Shown piece by piece: positions 24,247 through 35,800 of a DNA stretch of 64,000 bases. Source of the stretch: DATATB01 sp036268995 (lineage in GTDB: Bacteria > Planctomycetota > Planctomycetia > Pirellulales > PNKZ01); assembly GCA_036268995.1 (NCBI GenBank), contig DATATB010000163.1:5120-69119 (forward strand), given 5' to 3'. Under the pieces are notes generated by a model that had not been told where the DNA came from, made no database searches, and saw only the letters and a list, made by a program, of their open reading frames with translations. The position numbers and the translations under genes are program-made. The first letter of the stretch is position 1, and each line of letters begins with the position of its first letter.

Positions 24247-26049
24247 CTACTTGGGCAGGCCCTGCTTCTTCAGCTCGTTGAATTCCTTGAAAGGATCCTT
24301 CGCGGGGGCTTCTGCGGCGGGTTTCGCGCCGGCCTCGTCCTTGGGAGTTTCCTTCTTCTTGATCACCTGGTCGCGCGAGAGGTGGATCTTCTGGTAGGTC
24401 TCGTTGGAGATGATGTAATACCAGTCGGCGAAACGACCGTTCAGTTCCTTGACCCGCTTTTCGCCGTCCTTCAGCTTCGTCTCGTATTCGTCTTGCTTGC
24501 GCTTATTGTCCTGAATGACGCGGTCGCGCTCTTGCTCCTCCGGCGATTTGGGCGCTGCCGGCTTGGTCTCGGCCGGCTGTTTGTCGGCCCCCTTCCCGCC
24601 CGTCGCCTTCTCATCGGCGGCCTTCTCGTCTGCCGCTTCTTTGGCATCGTCATCGGCCGCCGGATCGGCGCCGCAACCGCCGCCAGCCGGTTCGTCGGCC
24701 GCCGGAGCCTTGGCTTTGCTGGCGGGCTTGCTCGCCGCAGGTTTGCCAGCCGCCGGTTTGCCGCTGGTGGCGGGCTTTTTATTGTCGGTTTTCGCCGCGG
24801 GGGCCTTGGGCGTCTCGGCCTTGGGGGCTTCGGACTTGGCCGGTGCGGCGGGGCCTGCCTTACTGGGCAGCGCCGGCACCTCTTCCAACTCGGGTTCGGG
24901 AATCAGGTCCTTCTGGAAACGGGCAGTGACCATGATGTAACGATTCACGCCCGCGGCCTCGGTCTTGTCGCCCGGTTTCGCGTCCTTCTTTTCTTCCTTC
25001 TTCTTGCCCTCGCCGGCGATTTCGCCGAACCGCAGAATGTAATCCACCCCGTCGCTCATGCCGCAATGGACTTCGCCCTCGTTGGAAACGATTTCACCCC
25101 GAAAGGGAAAGAACCCGTGCTCGGCCAGCGACTGAAACGATTCCTTCTTAATCGCCTTCTCGTCGACCTTCAGATCGGCGCTGAGTCCCGGCGGCTTGCG
25201 GCTGACATCGACGATCTTCAGGTCGTCCAAGGCCGTTTTCAGATCGTTCAGCTTCTCGGCATTCAACTCCTCGTCCGGCTTGAGCGTCTCCTCGGCCCGC
25301 GCGGGGCCGACGCGCAAATCGTTCAGCTCCCACTTGGCGTCCTTGCTGTCGTAGTCGACGTTGATGATGCTGTCGTAGCGCAGCGTGCCGTTGGCTTCGT
25401 CGACCGAGTGGTTGTTCAGCACCACCTGCTTGACGTCGAAGGCGTTCATCTTGAGCAAGTCCTTCTCGATCCAATCACCAAAATTGGTCGAGAGCTTGTC
25501 GGTGCTGACCATCACGCGATACACCGGATCCTGGCCGGGAATCCGGACGAAACGCACGCCCGGCTGCTTTTCGTCGGCTTTGCCGATGATGTAATCGGCC
25601 AGCGTATTGCCTGAGGCATCCTGGAACGTGACGCGCTTGCCCACGCCCGTGGCTCCGGCCGACAAGTTCGGGCTCTTCGGGTCGACCACGCCATACAGCT
25701 CGTGCTCGGCCGGGTTTTTGCTGGCGATGTCGAGCTTTTCCAGATCCATCATGCTCGTGGCGGCCGCGGCCAACTGGTTGGCGGCATCGGCCGGATAATT
25801 CGAGTGCGAAGGGATCGCCCAGCGGCCGTTGACCTGCGCCACCTTGAACGGCTCGAGCGCGGCGGTGTCTTCGTCGTAGCTGATGATCTCCAGCGACTTG
25901 GCCTGCAGCGGATCCTTGAACTTGGGATACAGCTCGCCGACTTCGTTGTCGGTGAGCTCGACAATCGGCCGCGGCCGCGTGATCCACGCGGCGCCCAACA
26001 GGGCAACGGTCACGACCAGAAACACCAGGGTCTTGGCGCCTTCTTTCAT
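24247..26049 (-). CDS. DUF4340-domain membrane-anchored protein
   Basis: A 600-residue protein with an N-terminal transmembrane helix (about residues 8-24) and a large extracytoplasmic region. The first part (about 50-230) fits DUF4340, which is found next to GldG-type ABC proteins: alternating strands with V-N-G-R-W-A-I-P and a G-V-R-F-V-R motif. An extremely Ala/Lys/Pro/Asp-rich low-complexity stretch (about 395-515) interrupts the C-terminal part; it is likely disordered. It ends with P-F-K-E-F-N-E-L-K-K-Q-G-L-P-K. It is downstream of the GldF-GldG fusion with a 104-base gap that holds a small GC hairpin (26095-26116). Probably part of the same envelope complex; function unknown. Confidence 0.85.
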   Translation of the reverse strand: MKEGAKTLVFLVVTVALLGAAWITRPRPIVELTDNEVGELYPKFKDPLQAKSLEIISYDEDTAALEPFKVAQVNGRWAIPSHSNYPADAANQLAAAATSMMDLEKLDIASKNPAEHELYGVVDPKSPNLSAGATGVGKRVTFQDASGNTLADYIIGKADEKQPGVRFVRIPGQDPVYRVMVSTDKLSTNFGDWIEKDLLKMNAFDVKQVVLNNHSVDEANGTLRYDSIINVDYDSKDAKWELNDLRVGPARAEETLKPDEELNAEKLNDLKTALDDLKIVDVSRKPPGLSADLKVDEKAIKKESFQSLAEHGFFPFRGEIVSNEGEVHCGMSDGVDYILRFGEIAGEGKKKEEKKDAKPGDKTEAAGVNRYIMVTARFQKDLIPEPELEEVPALPSKAGPAAPAKSEAPKAETPKAPAAKTDNKKPATSGKPAAGKPAASKPASKAKAPAADEPAGGGCGADPAADDDAKEAADEKAADEKATGGKGADKQPAETKPAAPKSPEEQERDRVIQDNKRKQDEYETKLKDGEKRVKELNGRFADWYYIISNETYQKIHLSRDQVIKKKETPKDEAGAKPAAEAPAKDPFKEFNELKKQGLPK

Positions 26050-26153
26050 TTCCCGCTATCTCCTCGCCTGTCTTAATTCACAATCGCAAAAACTCCCCCG
26101 GCCGATGGCCTGGGGGCTCGCCAATGTACATCATTCAAATCCGGGGCCGTGCG

Positions 26154-29042
26154 TTAGCGCAGCCGGCTGCGCGCCACGCCCTCGCGTTCGCCTGCCCGGC
26201 GATTCACGAGCACGGCCAGGCCGATCAGCAGCGGCGCGATCGGCGGCAGCAGCAAGGCCCACAGCTTGTAACCGTTTTGCACGCCGCGGACCGTGAGCGT
26301 CAGCTTGCGCTCGATGTCGCGCGTCTTCAGATCGCGTTCCTTTTGCAGTTGGTCGCGCTTGACCTGGAGCAACCGGTTGTGGCGCTCCTGGATCATTTGG
26401 GCTTCGATCAACATTTGCTGGGGATCGACATTCTGGCGCTTCTGTAAGTCTTCGAGTTCCTTTTTGAACTGCGCCTCGATCTTGGCGAGGGCATCCTCAT
26501 AATCCTTGACGAACGTGTCGCGGTTGGTGACGAAGTCTTCGCGGGCCCTTTGCGTGGCGGCCTCGACGCGCTCCAGCGTGCGGTGCATCGGGCGGCGGGT
26601 GCGAATCGGGATGAACCGATCGTCGCCGGCCAGCGAATCGAGCGCGTTGAACGCAAACGTGACGTTGTCGGGATTCAGGTTGAAATCGCCACGGTTCGGA
26701 TCGCCCGCCTGGTTGCGGATCTCGAAAAAGTCGCGGTAGATGCAGTCGATGTCGGCCACCAGCACGACGTTGATCTTCGCGTCGACCGGCTTGGCCGCGG
26801 GCTTGGCTCCGGCGGCTGGCTGGCCAGGGACCCCCCGTCCTGGGGCAGTGCCGACCGGAGGATGCCCGGGCGGGAGCCCGCCCGGCTGTGCCTGACTCAG
26901 TTGATCTACCTCGGGCTGCTGGTCGGACATCGGCATGGCCGCGGCCTTGAGCGTGCCGGTGATGTGCGCGGCCAGCACGTATTCTTCGTGCATTGGCAGC
27001 CAGCGCCGGCGGGGGTTCAATCCGCCCCCGCCGAACATGCTGCGGTTCATTACCTCGTCGGCATTCACGACGCCGGTGTCGACCCCAGTCACGGTCAGCT
27101 TTTTGAACGTCAGGCTCGACGTGTTCGACTGCCGGATTGAGCCGGGAAATAAGAACAGCAGTTCGTGCAGGCCTTTGGTGATCGCGTCATCGGGGTTGAA
27201 AACCCAGCCCCCCACCTTTTCGGCCGCGTGCAGGTCGCGATTGACGAACACAAATTCGGGCGGAAAGTACGAAAGCCGCGGGTACGGATTGTACTGCTGC
27301 CACACGACCAGGCCGCCCGGCAGGGTCACGCCCAGCGATTTCCACAACTGCGTGATGTCCCCCTTGGGCAGCGGCGGCTGGCGACCCATGAAGGGGTTTT
27401 GCTGCGGCGGCTGGCGCGGGGCATCGGTGCCGGGCACGCCGGGCGTGAGCGGTAGCGGGTCTTCGAAGATGGCCGTCGGCTGACCGCTGCGCACACACGC
27501 CACGAAATTGTTCATCTGCTCCGGCGCCAGGCTCGACGGCTGCACGGCCAGCAGCACGTCGTACTTCTCGGTGATCGGCTGGTCGGCGCTGACCTGCTTC
27601 ACGTCGTACTGCTTTTCCAATTCGTCGATGATCGGCTGGTTCTGCGTGGGGCTCATCGACGCCTGGTCAAAGCCGCCGAACAGCTTGGCATCGGTCACCA
27701 GCACGCCCACTTTTTTGCGCGTCTGTTCGGCCACGGTGGCAATCGAGCGCACCAGTTCGTACTCCACCGGCGTGCCGTAATCGAAGAACGGAATCACCAC
27801 CTTGTTGAGGCCGCAGGTGAGGGCCACGCCCATGTATAATTCGCCGGCCTTGATCACGCCCTGCGTGCGCGACACGACGTTGCGAGCCGTGATGCCGAAC
27901 AGTTTTTCGGCCCGATCGGCTTCTTCGCTCAAGGGCTCGGTATTGTGTACTTGGACCTGGATCTTGTTGCTGTTCAGGGCGCCGAACTCGCTCAGCATCG
28001 CCAACAGATTCAACCGGGTTTGCACGTATGACTCGGGCACGTCCTCCGAGCTGACATAGGCGTCGATATGCACGGTGTGCTTGGGCTGGAGGTCGCGGAC
28101 GAGCTGGCGCGTCTGGGGCGAGAGCGAGCTGAGCTGCTCACTGCTGACGTCGGCCCGCAGCGAGCGGTACTCGCACAGCAGCACGAGGCCGAAGGCCATG
28201 ATCACCAGCAGCACGCTGCGCAGCGAATAGTGGAAGGCCATGTTCTCGGCCTGCCGCCGCCCCTGCCAATGCCGGCGGCTGATCAACACCATGCTGACAT
28301 ACAGCGAAATGGCCACGATCGCCCCGAAGTACGCCACGTTGGCCAGGGCGATCACGCCGCGGCCGAAATCGCGAAATTGCTCGGCAATGCTCCAGTTTCT
28401 CACGGCCGTCGCCGGATACCACACGTCGCCGGGCTGGCCGAAAATGTGGGGCCACCAGCCGGGCACAACCCAGCCGGTGGGCAAGATGACGTCGGCGAAC
28501 GTGGCAAACACCAGCGGCGCGTTGAACACGGCCCCCAGCACGAAGCCGACCGTCAGGTTGCCGGTCAGGAAGGAGGCCACCATGCCAATGGCCAGCATCG
28601 CGATACCCACCAGCCAATAGCCGAAGTAGGTCGCCAGAAACAGTCCGACGTCGGGATTACCCAGCAGCCGCAACGTGACGAAGCTGCAAACCATCGAAAA
28701 GACCAGCGCCACGGTGTAGATGGCCACGGCCGCGAGGTACTTGCCCAGCACGACGTCGAAATCGCCGGCCGGGATCGTCAGTAGCAGCTCGTCGGTGCCC
28801 GCCCGCCGCTCTTCTGCCCAGATGCTCATCGTAATGGCCGGGATGAACACTAGCAGGATGAACGGCAGCCCGCGGTTGAGTTGGTCGAGGTTATCGAGGT
28901 TGGCATTGAAAAAGTCGTTGGGCCAGAACGCCGCCAGCGAACTGAGCACGACGAACAAACAGATGAAGACGTAACCGGTCGGGTTGTTGAAATAGGCGAA
29001 GAAATTGCGCTTAAAGATGGCGCCGACGACGTTTCGATTCAT
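26154..29042 (-). CDS. GldF-GldG fusion: ABC-2 permease plus Gldg domain
   Basis: A 962-residue protein. Residues 1 to about 260 form a six-helix ABC-2 type permease (GldF-like: N-P-T-G-Y-V-F...S-I-W-A-E-E-R-R-A-G-T-D-E-L-L-L-T). The rest begins with a transmembrane helix and continues as a large GldG-like extracytoplasmic region, with D-Y-G-T-P-V-E-Y-E-L-V-R-S-I, a Pro/Gly/Gln-rich linker near residues 705-745, a coiled coil (about 850-915), and a final transmembrane helix with a basic tail. GldF/GldG normally work with the ATPase GldA; in planctomycetes the fused form often accompanies DUF4340. No ATPase gene is adjacent. Probable role: envelope transport or surface assembly, not proven gliding. 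Confidence 0.88.
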   Translation of the reverse strand: MNRNVVGAIFKRNFFAYFNNPTGYVFICLFVVLSSLAAFWPNDFFNANLDNLDQLNRGLPFILLVFIPAITMSIWAEERRAGTDELLLTIPAGDFDVVLGKYLAAVAIYTVALVFSMVCSFVTLRLLGNPDVGLFLATYFGYWLVGIAMLAIGMVASFLTGNLTVGFVLGAVFNAPLVFATFADVILPTGWVVPGWWPHIFGQPGDVWYPATAVRNWSIAEQFRDFGRGVIALANVAYFGAIVAISLYVSMVLISRRHWQGRRQAENMAFHYSLRSVLLVIMAFGLVLLCEYRSLRADVSSEQLSSLSPQTRQLVRDLQPKHTVHIDAYVSSEDVPESYVQTRLNLLAMLSEFGALNSNKIQVQVHNTEPLSEEADRAEKLFGITARNVVSRTQGVIKAGELYMGVALTCGLNKVVIPFFDYGTPVEYELVRSIATVAEQTRKKVGVLVTDAKLFGGFDQASMSPTQNQPIIDELEKQYDVKQVSADQPITEKYDVLLAVQPSSLAPEQMNNFVACVRSGQPTAIFEDPLPLTPGVPGTDAPRQPPQQNPFMGRQPPLPKGDITQLWKSLGVTLPGGLVVWQQYNPYPRLSYFPPEFVFVNRDLHAAEKVGGWVFNPDDAITKGLHELLFLFPGSIRQSNTSSLTFKKLTVTGVDTGVVNADEVMNRSMFGGGGLNPRRRWLPMHEEYVLAAHITGTLKAAAMPMSDQQPEVDQLSQAQPGGLPPGHPPVGTAPGRGVPGQPAAGAKPAAKPVDAKINVVLVADIDCIYRDFFEIRNQAGDPNRGDFNLNPDNVTFAFNALDSLAGDDRFIPIRTRRPMHRTLERVEAATQRAREDFVTNRDTFVKDYEDALAKIEAQFKKELEDLQKRQNVDPQQMLIEAQMIQERHNRLLQVKRDQLQKERDLKTRDIERKLTLTVRGVQNGYKLWALLLPPIAPLLIGLAVLVNRRAGEREGVARSRLR

Positions 29043-29819
29043 TTCGTTTTTTCCCTACCAAGACGTATCACGACTTCGAAGTCCGCTTTCACGCGTAAGG
29101 ATCGACCGAAAAATAACTTCCGTTTTCCCGGCCCCTCACCCTGCCCTCTCCCGCAAGGGGAGAGGGGTTTGCGGAGAAGTTATTTTTCGGTCGATCCTAA
29201 GTGCGTAAGTATGGATCAATTTCGCGGGGCATCAAGCCCGCCCGCCTGTCCCCCGGTCCATTTGGCACGAGGTTCTGCGGATTTCGGCGAAATCATGCCT
29301 GTTTCACGCCGGCGGTTCGCGTCCGAAATCAACCGAGCTGCGGATTTCACGCGCCCATCGCCTGGCCGCCGACAATGCGGCAAGCAATAAGTTGAATCCT
29401 CGAAACCACGTATTTTGAACTGCAACTCGACGGAGTGCAATTCCTCGGCATGCATTGGCAAAAGTTCAATCGAGTTCGTGGCCGGCCTGCTGGGTGCGTG
29501 CCGAGGTCGCTCGATGCCACCTCGGCGATCGATTCGTGGCAATCTCGGTTATGCTGCCCAACCGCTGGTTAGCTGAAACGCCGCGCTTCGAATGCCGGGG
29601 TAAAAGCGCGCATCGACGGCCGATTTTTTTTGCGACAAAAGCCATTTTTTTGCTTGGCATTGTCGGGGCCGGGTCAGTAAGCTGATTCAAGCACAAAACC
29701 AGGCCCCCGATTGGGTGTCATCGGTGCCCTCTGCGGTGGCCCTTTCGTGTCGTTCCGCGGTCGCGTTCTGCTCGACAATTTCCACTTAACTTGGGGCGGC
29801 AAGCAATTGGAATTCTCGT
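29043..29819. other. Long intergenic region upstream of both divergent genes
   Basis: A 777-base gap between the GldF-GldG gene (-) and the giant surface protein gene (+). It holds the 101-base inverted-repeat element at 29098-29198 and otherwise no convincing gene. A T-rich stretch at 29626-29655 lies upstream of the giant gene. The giant gene's ATG lacks a clear Shine-Dalgarno sequence. The promoters of both genes should lie here, but none matches a consensus well. Confidence 0.6.
29098..29198. repeat. MITE-like inverted-repeat element
   Basis: Perfect 23-base inverted terminal arms (29098-29120 and 29176-29198) enclose 55 bases. Inside is a second perfect 9-bp hairpin (29144-29152 with 29158-29166) with a GCAAG loop, in a ccctcaccctgccctctccc context. 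The first arm is preceded by gcgta, and gcgta also occurs soon after the second arm (29203-29207). It is non-coding. It looks like a palindromic mobile element of MITE or REP type; no target duplication can be claimed with certainty. Confidence 0.7.
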
Positions 29820-32800
29820 ATGGCACGGTATCGGTCTGCGCGCCTCCAAAGGCAAGATAGCAGGCGGCGGACGCTACTAAGTTGGGACGCCAGGCATCGG
29901 CGCCCGGTCGTCGAGTGGCTCGAACAGCGGCTGATGCTCGCCACGTGGATCGGCGGCGGCCCAGACAATAACTGGTCGGACGGCGCCAACTGGGTCGGCG
30001 GCGTCGCGCCGACAGCCGACGATAGCATCGTCTTTCCGGCCACTGCGCTGAGCTATACGAGCGTCGACGATTTCGCCGCCGGCACGCGACTGCGATCGAT
30101 CACGCTGGAAGGCAGCGGCTACTCGATCACCGGCAATGGCGTCGCGCTGTTGGAGGGCATTACCGCCGCCAACACCAGCGGCACCAACACGCTGAATTTC
30201 CCGCTGACGTTGGGCGCCTCCCAGACGTTTGTGTCCGGCAACTCGGGCGCAACGCTGGCGCTGGGCAGCCTGGCCACGATCGACACCGGCGACCTGTTGG
30301 TCCTGACGCTTGACGGTGCCGGCAACTTCAACCTGGCCGGCTCGATCAGCGACGAAGGAAGCCTGGTCAAGGACGGCTCGGGCACGGCCTTCATCAGCGC
30401 CGCCAACAGCTACGACGGCCAGACGACCGTCAACGCCGGCGCCGTGAATATTTCCAACGCGACGGCACTGGGCTCGACGGCCGCCGGCACCGTCGTCAGC
30501 GCCGGCGCCGCGCTGCAAGTGCAAAGCTCCAGCGGTATCACGGTCAACGAGCCCATCGCGATTGCCGGCCAGGGCATCGGCACCGGCACCGGATCTGCCG
30601 GCGCGCAGACGTACGACAGCCAGGTGAACAACGCGCTTTACACGGGACTGGGCGCCCTGCGCAGCGTGTCGGGCAACAACGTCTGGACCGGCGGCATCCA
30701 GTTAATTTCGACCGCCACGTTCATCGGCGTCGATGCCGGTAGCACGCTGAATGTTTCCGCTTCCATCTCCTCGCAGACCCCGGGCGCGGAGATCGTTGGC
30801 CTGACAAAGGTCGGCGCCGGCGACCTGATCCTCAGCGGCGCGACCGATAACCTCATCACCGGCACGACGACGGCCGTGCAAGGCACGCTGGAATTGGACA
30901 AAACGGGCGGCGCCATGCCCTTCCATGGCGCTTTGACGATCGGCGATAACCTCCAAGGCTCGGAAGCCTCGGTCGTCGAGCTCGATGCGCCCAACCAACT
31001 CCCTTACGCCGACTTTTTGGGCACGACCGAGTTGATGCTCACGATGAACAGCTCGGGATACTTGAATCTCAACAATTACAACGCCACCGTCGGCAACATG
31101 ACCCTGGACCTGGGGCAGGACTACAGTGCCGCGATCGCCACGGGGACCGGGGTGCTGACGCTGCTGGGCAATATGACCGTCAATGCCAATGGCGGCACGA
31201 ACCCGATTACGACACCGGCCATCACGATCAGCGGCAACCTCGATCTGGGCAACGCAAGCGATTACTTCTCCGGCGGCGGCCAGGAGGCCACGCACACGTT
31301 CTTGATCAACGCCGGCGCCATTCAAACGATGGATACGGCCGAGAACCCGGCGACAGGCACCGTCGAAGGGGCCGACCTGTGGATCTCGGCCAATGTCAGC
31401 GGCGCCGCGGATGAGTCGATCACCAAAACAGGCACCGGCACGCTACGGCTGACGGGCAACAACAGCTACCTGGGCTCGACGATCGTCACCACCGGCTATG
31501 TGTCCATTGGCAGCGACACGGCCTTCGGCGCTGGGACCGTCTCCTTGGCCGGCGGCACGATTATCGGCTATGGCGCGAGCCCGATCACGATCAGCAATCC
31601 GATCTCACTGGACAGCACCACCACCTTCTACGGCACGACGCCGCTCATATTCAGCGGCCTGGCGACGCTCACGGGCAACCGCACGCTCGACGTGGTCGAT
31701 CCCACGGAGACTGTAACCTTCTCCGACGGCATTACCGAGAGCGTGTTTGGCAATGGCATAGGCCTCTCGCTGGCAAAGTCGGGCGAAGGGACCCTGGCTT
31801 TGACCGGCACCAACACCTATAGCGGCAGCACGGTGATCAATGCCGACGGCGGCACGATCGACCTGAGTGGCAATGGCACGCTGTTGAATTCCACGTCCAT
31901 CACGGTCGGCGAAGACGGCAACCTCGTGCTGGACAACAGTACGACGAACCTGAGCAGTAGTACCGCCGGCACGACCGTCGTGCAGGGCCGCATCAATGAG
32001 TATGCCGCTATTATGCTCTCGGGCGGCGAACTGCTGTTCATCGGCAACAACGGCGGAGCGTCGACCCAAACGCTCGGTGTCGTCAGCCTCACCGCCGGGG
32101 ATACTTCGACCATCGCCAGCCAACTCGGCACCGGCGCCGGTTCGTCTGCCAGCTTGCTGATCTCCGCAATGACGGTCACCGCCGGCGCCAGTGTCACGTT
32201 CCTCGGCGCTGGAGCAGCCCTGTCGAACGCCGCCCTACCGGCCGCGGGGCTCAATCAGATCATTCTCACGTCCGTGCCGACCGGCACCGGCGCCCTGATC
32301 AACGGCGTCCTGCCGTTTGCCAGAGTGGAAGACACGACGAGCGGCTCGGCCGACCCGTTGGACCTGGCCACGTATGTGCCGGTCGAGCAGGGCGTGGCGA
32401 TCGTGGGCTTGAACAATGTCACGTCGACGCCGGGCGCCATGTACATCGATGGATTTTCGCCCAGCATCAACGGGGTGGCGACGCCGACTAACATTTCGAG
32501 CAACGTCTATATCGCGCCGGGCACGACGGTCAATCTCAATAATCTCGCCAGCCTGTATCCCACCGGCATCGTGAACGTCAATTCACTGGTGATCGGCGCC
32601 GGTGCGACGATCGCCGGTAATGTGGAGCTGAACGTCAACTCCGGCCGGATCATCTTCCTGGATGGTGCCAGCCCCAGCGCGATTTCGGTATCGCTGTTGA
32701 ACCTGGGCGCCACCGCCTCTGCCCCTGGCTACGTCACCACCGGCCCGACCACAGGGGCCAAAATTGTGGCCACGATCAGCAGCCAGATCGCCGGCGCCAG

Positions 32801-35800
32801 CACGATTCTCGTCAAGGAAGGCGGCGGCGAACTCAAGCTCACCAACACGAACCTGTATGCCGGCACAACGGACATCACGCAGGGCATTTTGGACGTCAGC
32901 AGCAGCGGAGCTCTGGGCGGCACGACGGCGGCCGTCGTCGTGCGGGCCGGGGCGACGCTGGCCCTAGATCCTGGCGCCGGCAATACAATCAGCATCGCCA
33001 ACAAGGCACTCACGCTCGACGGCTTGGGCTTTGGCGACACGGGCAACAGTATTACCGGCGGCACGCTGGAGTTATTGTCCGGCGCGGCCTCGTGGGCAGG
33101 CAACGTGTCCTTGGGCGGCGGCATCGTCGATCAAGCAGCGGTCACCGGATTCGCCGCGGTAGAAAACGCCGCCTTCATCACAACAGCGGCCGGCACCACG
33201 CTCACGCTCAGCGGTGCGATCAGTGGCACGGGCGTTGCCCTCGAGAAGATGGGCACCGGCACGCTCATCTTCGGCGGCGTGCTGGCCAACAGCTATAGCG
33301 GGGCCACGTTCGACAATGCCGGTACGCTGCAACTCGCCAAGAATACCGAATCCGGCAGCGACAGCGGTGGCATCACGGCCATCAATTCCACGTTGTACGT
33401 CGGCGACGACGTCGGCGGCGCGGGCGCGGGTGTGGTCCAACTGCTGGCCAATAACCAGATCATCGATAGCACCACCATCGTGATCAACAGCTCGGGCCTG
33501 ATGGATCTGAATGGCTACTCGGACGTAATCAACACGCTGCAACTGGTCGAAGGACCGGTCTCTAGCGCGCAGGTGACCACCGGCGCCGGCACGCTGACGC
33601 TCGACGGTGGCAACCTCACGTCAGCCGCTAATGCCAACGTCGTGACGTTGCAAGTCCTGGGCGCCGGCAACTCGACCGGCGCGACCATTTCGGGCAATTT
33701 GGCGCTGGATCCCTACAACTACGCCTCGACGAATCCCACTCGCGAGTTCCTCGTAAGTCACGGCGCTGCCGCCGTGGATTTGAACATCAGCGCCGCGATC
33801 TCTAACGGCACCGGCCTGGTCAACACGACGGTGATTAAGGCCGGCTTGGGCACGCTCAAATTTAGCGGCGGCACGTCCAACACGTACAACGGCACTACGG
33901 AAGTCAACGAAGGCACGCTGCTGCTGGCCAAGACCGGCGGGGCGCTGGCCATGAGCGGCGCGCTGACCGTCGGCGACGGATCGTTGGCGTCCGGCGGCGT
34001 GGATTCCGACGTGGTCCGCCTGCTAGGCGACAACCAGCTTCCCACCGCCTCGGCGGCAGTGACCGTCGAAAGTACCGGCCTGCTCGATCTCAATGGCCAT
34101 ACACTGACGATCGGCGCCGAGCCGGGCAGCACGGCGCTGACCATCGACTCCGGCGACGTCTTCCTGAACAACGTCGACGGCAACACCGCGACGCTGATCC
34201 TCAACGGCGAAGTCAGTGTGCTCGATGTCAATGCGCCGGCCCTGATTCGCGGCCCGGGCAACTTGGACCTGGGCAGCGCGCCGCGCACGTTTACCGTGAG
34301 CCACGTGAACTTCATTTACAACGACGACCTGCTGATTTCGGCGAATATCGTCAGCAACGTGGGCGGAGCCTCGGCCGATTTAACCAAGAACGGCGCCGGC
34401 TATCTCGAACTGACCGGCGACAATACGTATGCCGGCCGAACGTACGTCACGTTCGGCGGCCTCACGATCGGCAGCAGCAACGCCCTGGGCACGGGCGACG
34501 TGTATTTAGGCGCCAGCCTTTCGGGAGCCGTGACGGTCGTGGCTGACGATGGTCCGCAGACGGTGAGCAACCCGGTCTTCATGAGCAACGAAGTCAACTT
34601 CGGCCTCCTCGGCAACATCGGCGCCGCCGATTCGCTCGCCTTCAGCGGCGCCGCCAACATCACGCCGGCCACGACCAACGCCGGCACCACGAACACCACC
34701 TTCATCAATGTCGCCAACGCCTCGATCGTCACCTTCTCCGGAGGCATTGGCGATTTCTCGGGAATTGAGGCGCTCAATAAGTTCGGAACTGGTTTCCTCG
34801 TGCTCACCGGAGTCAACACCTACAGCGGCACGACCACGGTCGGCGGCGGTTCGCTGGTACTCAGCGGCGGCGGCATGCTCGTCAATTCGACCAGCCTGAT
34901 CGTCAACTCCGGCGGCACGCTCGAATTGGACAACGGCCAGGGCATCGACGGCAGCGCTGGCCAGAACTGGCCGGATCGGATCAATGACACGACCACGATG
35001 CTGCTGGCCGGCGGCACGTTCGACTACGTGGGAGCGCCGGGCGCCGCCTCGAGCGAGACGCTGAGCACGATCACCGTCAACACGAACTCGTTTGCCACGC
35101 CCACGCAGGCCGAATCGACGATCGAGCTGCAAGTCGATCCCTCGGTGCCCGGCTCCAGCGTGTCGGTCACGGCCGACGCCCTGGTGCGCGGCGCCGCGAG
35201 CACCCTGGCCAGCACCAGCCCGGCCGGCGCAGCGCAAGGGGCCACGCTGAACGTCGTCGGCGCGGGTGCGGCAGTTGGTAGTTCGAACAACCAGCTGCTG
35301 TTCAACACGACCCCGGTGCTCACCGGCAATATGCTGCCTTGGATCACGTTGACCACACGCGGTCCATCGGCCTCGACCACGGTGACAACAGTCGATTCCG
35401 CTACGACCGCAATGCTCGGTGCGCAGTCGAGTATCCAATCGCCCACCGAAATCACCCTCACCAGCGGCACGACACTCACCGCGGCCTATGCCGGCACGAA
35501 CTTGATCCTGTCGGGACCGGGCACCTATGCGTTGGCCAGCAGTCTCTCGGTCGACTCGCTGGAGTTGACCGGCGGGGCCACCCTGGATACGCATGGTTTC
35601 ACGCTCACCGATTTCAGCGGCCAGGTGATTACGGGCGGCACCGGAAACTTGATCGAAGACAGCACGTCGACGACGGGCACATTGGCGCTGGGAACGGCCG
35701 AAGGCTTCATCTATACCGGCTCGCCGCTGCTCGAAGTGCCCACCGCCAGCCCCAACCTCACGATCAGTGCCGCCATCACCGGCTCTAACTCGATCCATAA

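Noticed and set aside
29654..29670. A GG-N10-GC spacing before the giant gene that could be a sigma-54 promoter
   Set aside because: Only about 12 of 17 positions match and the TTGC element is GGGC; in GC-rich DNA this is expected by chance.
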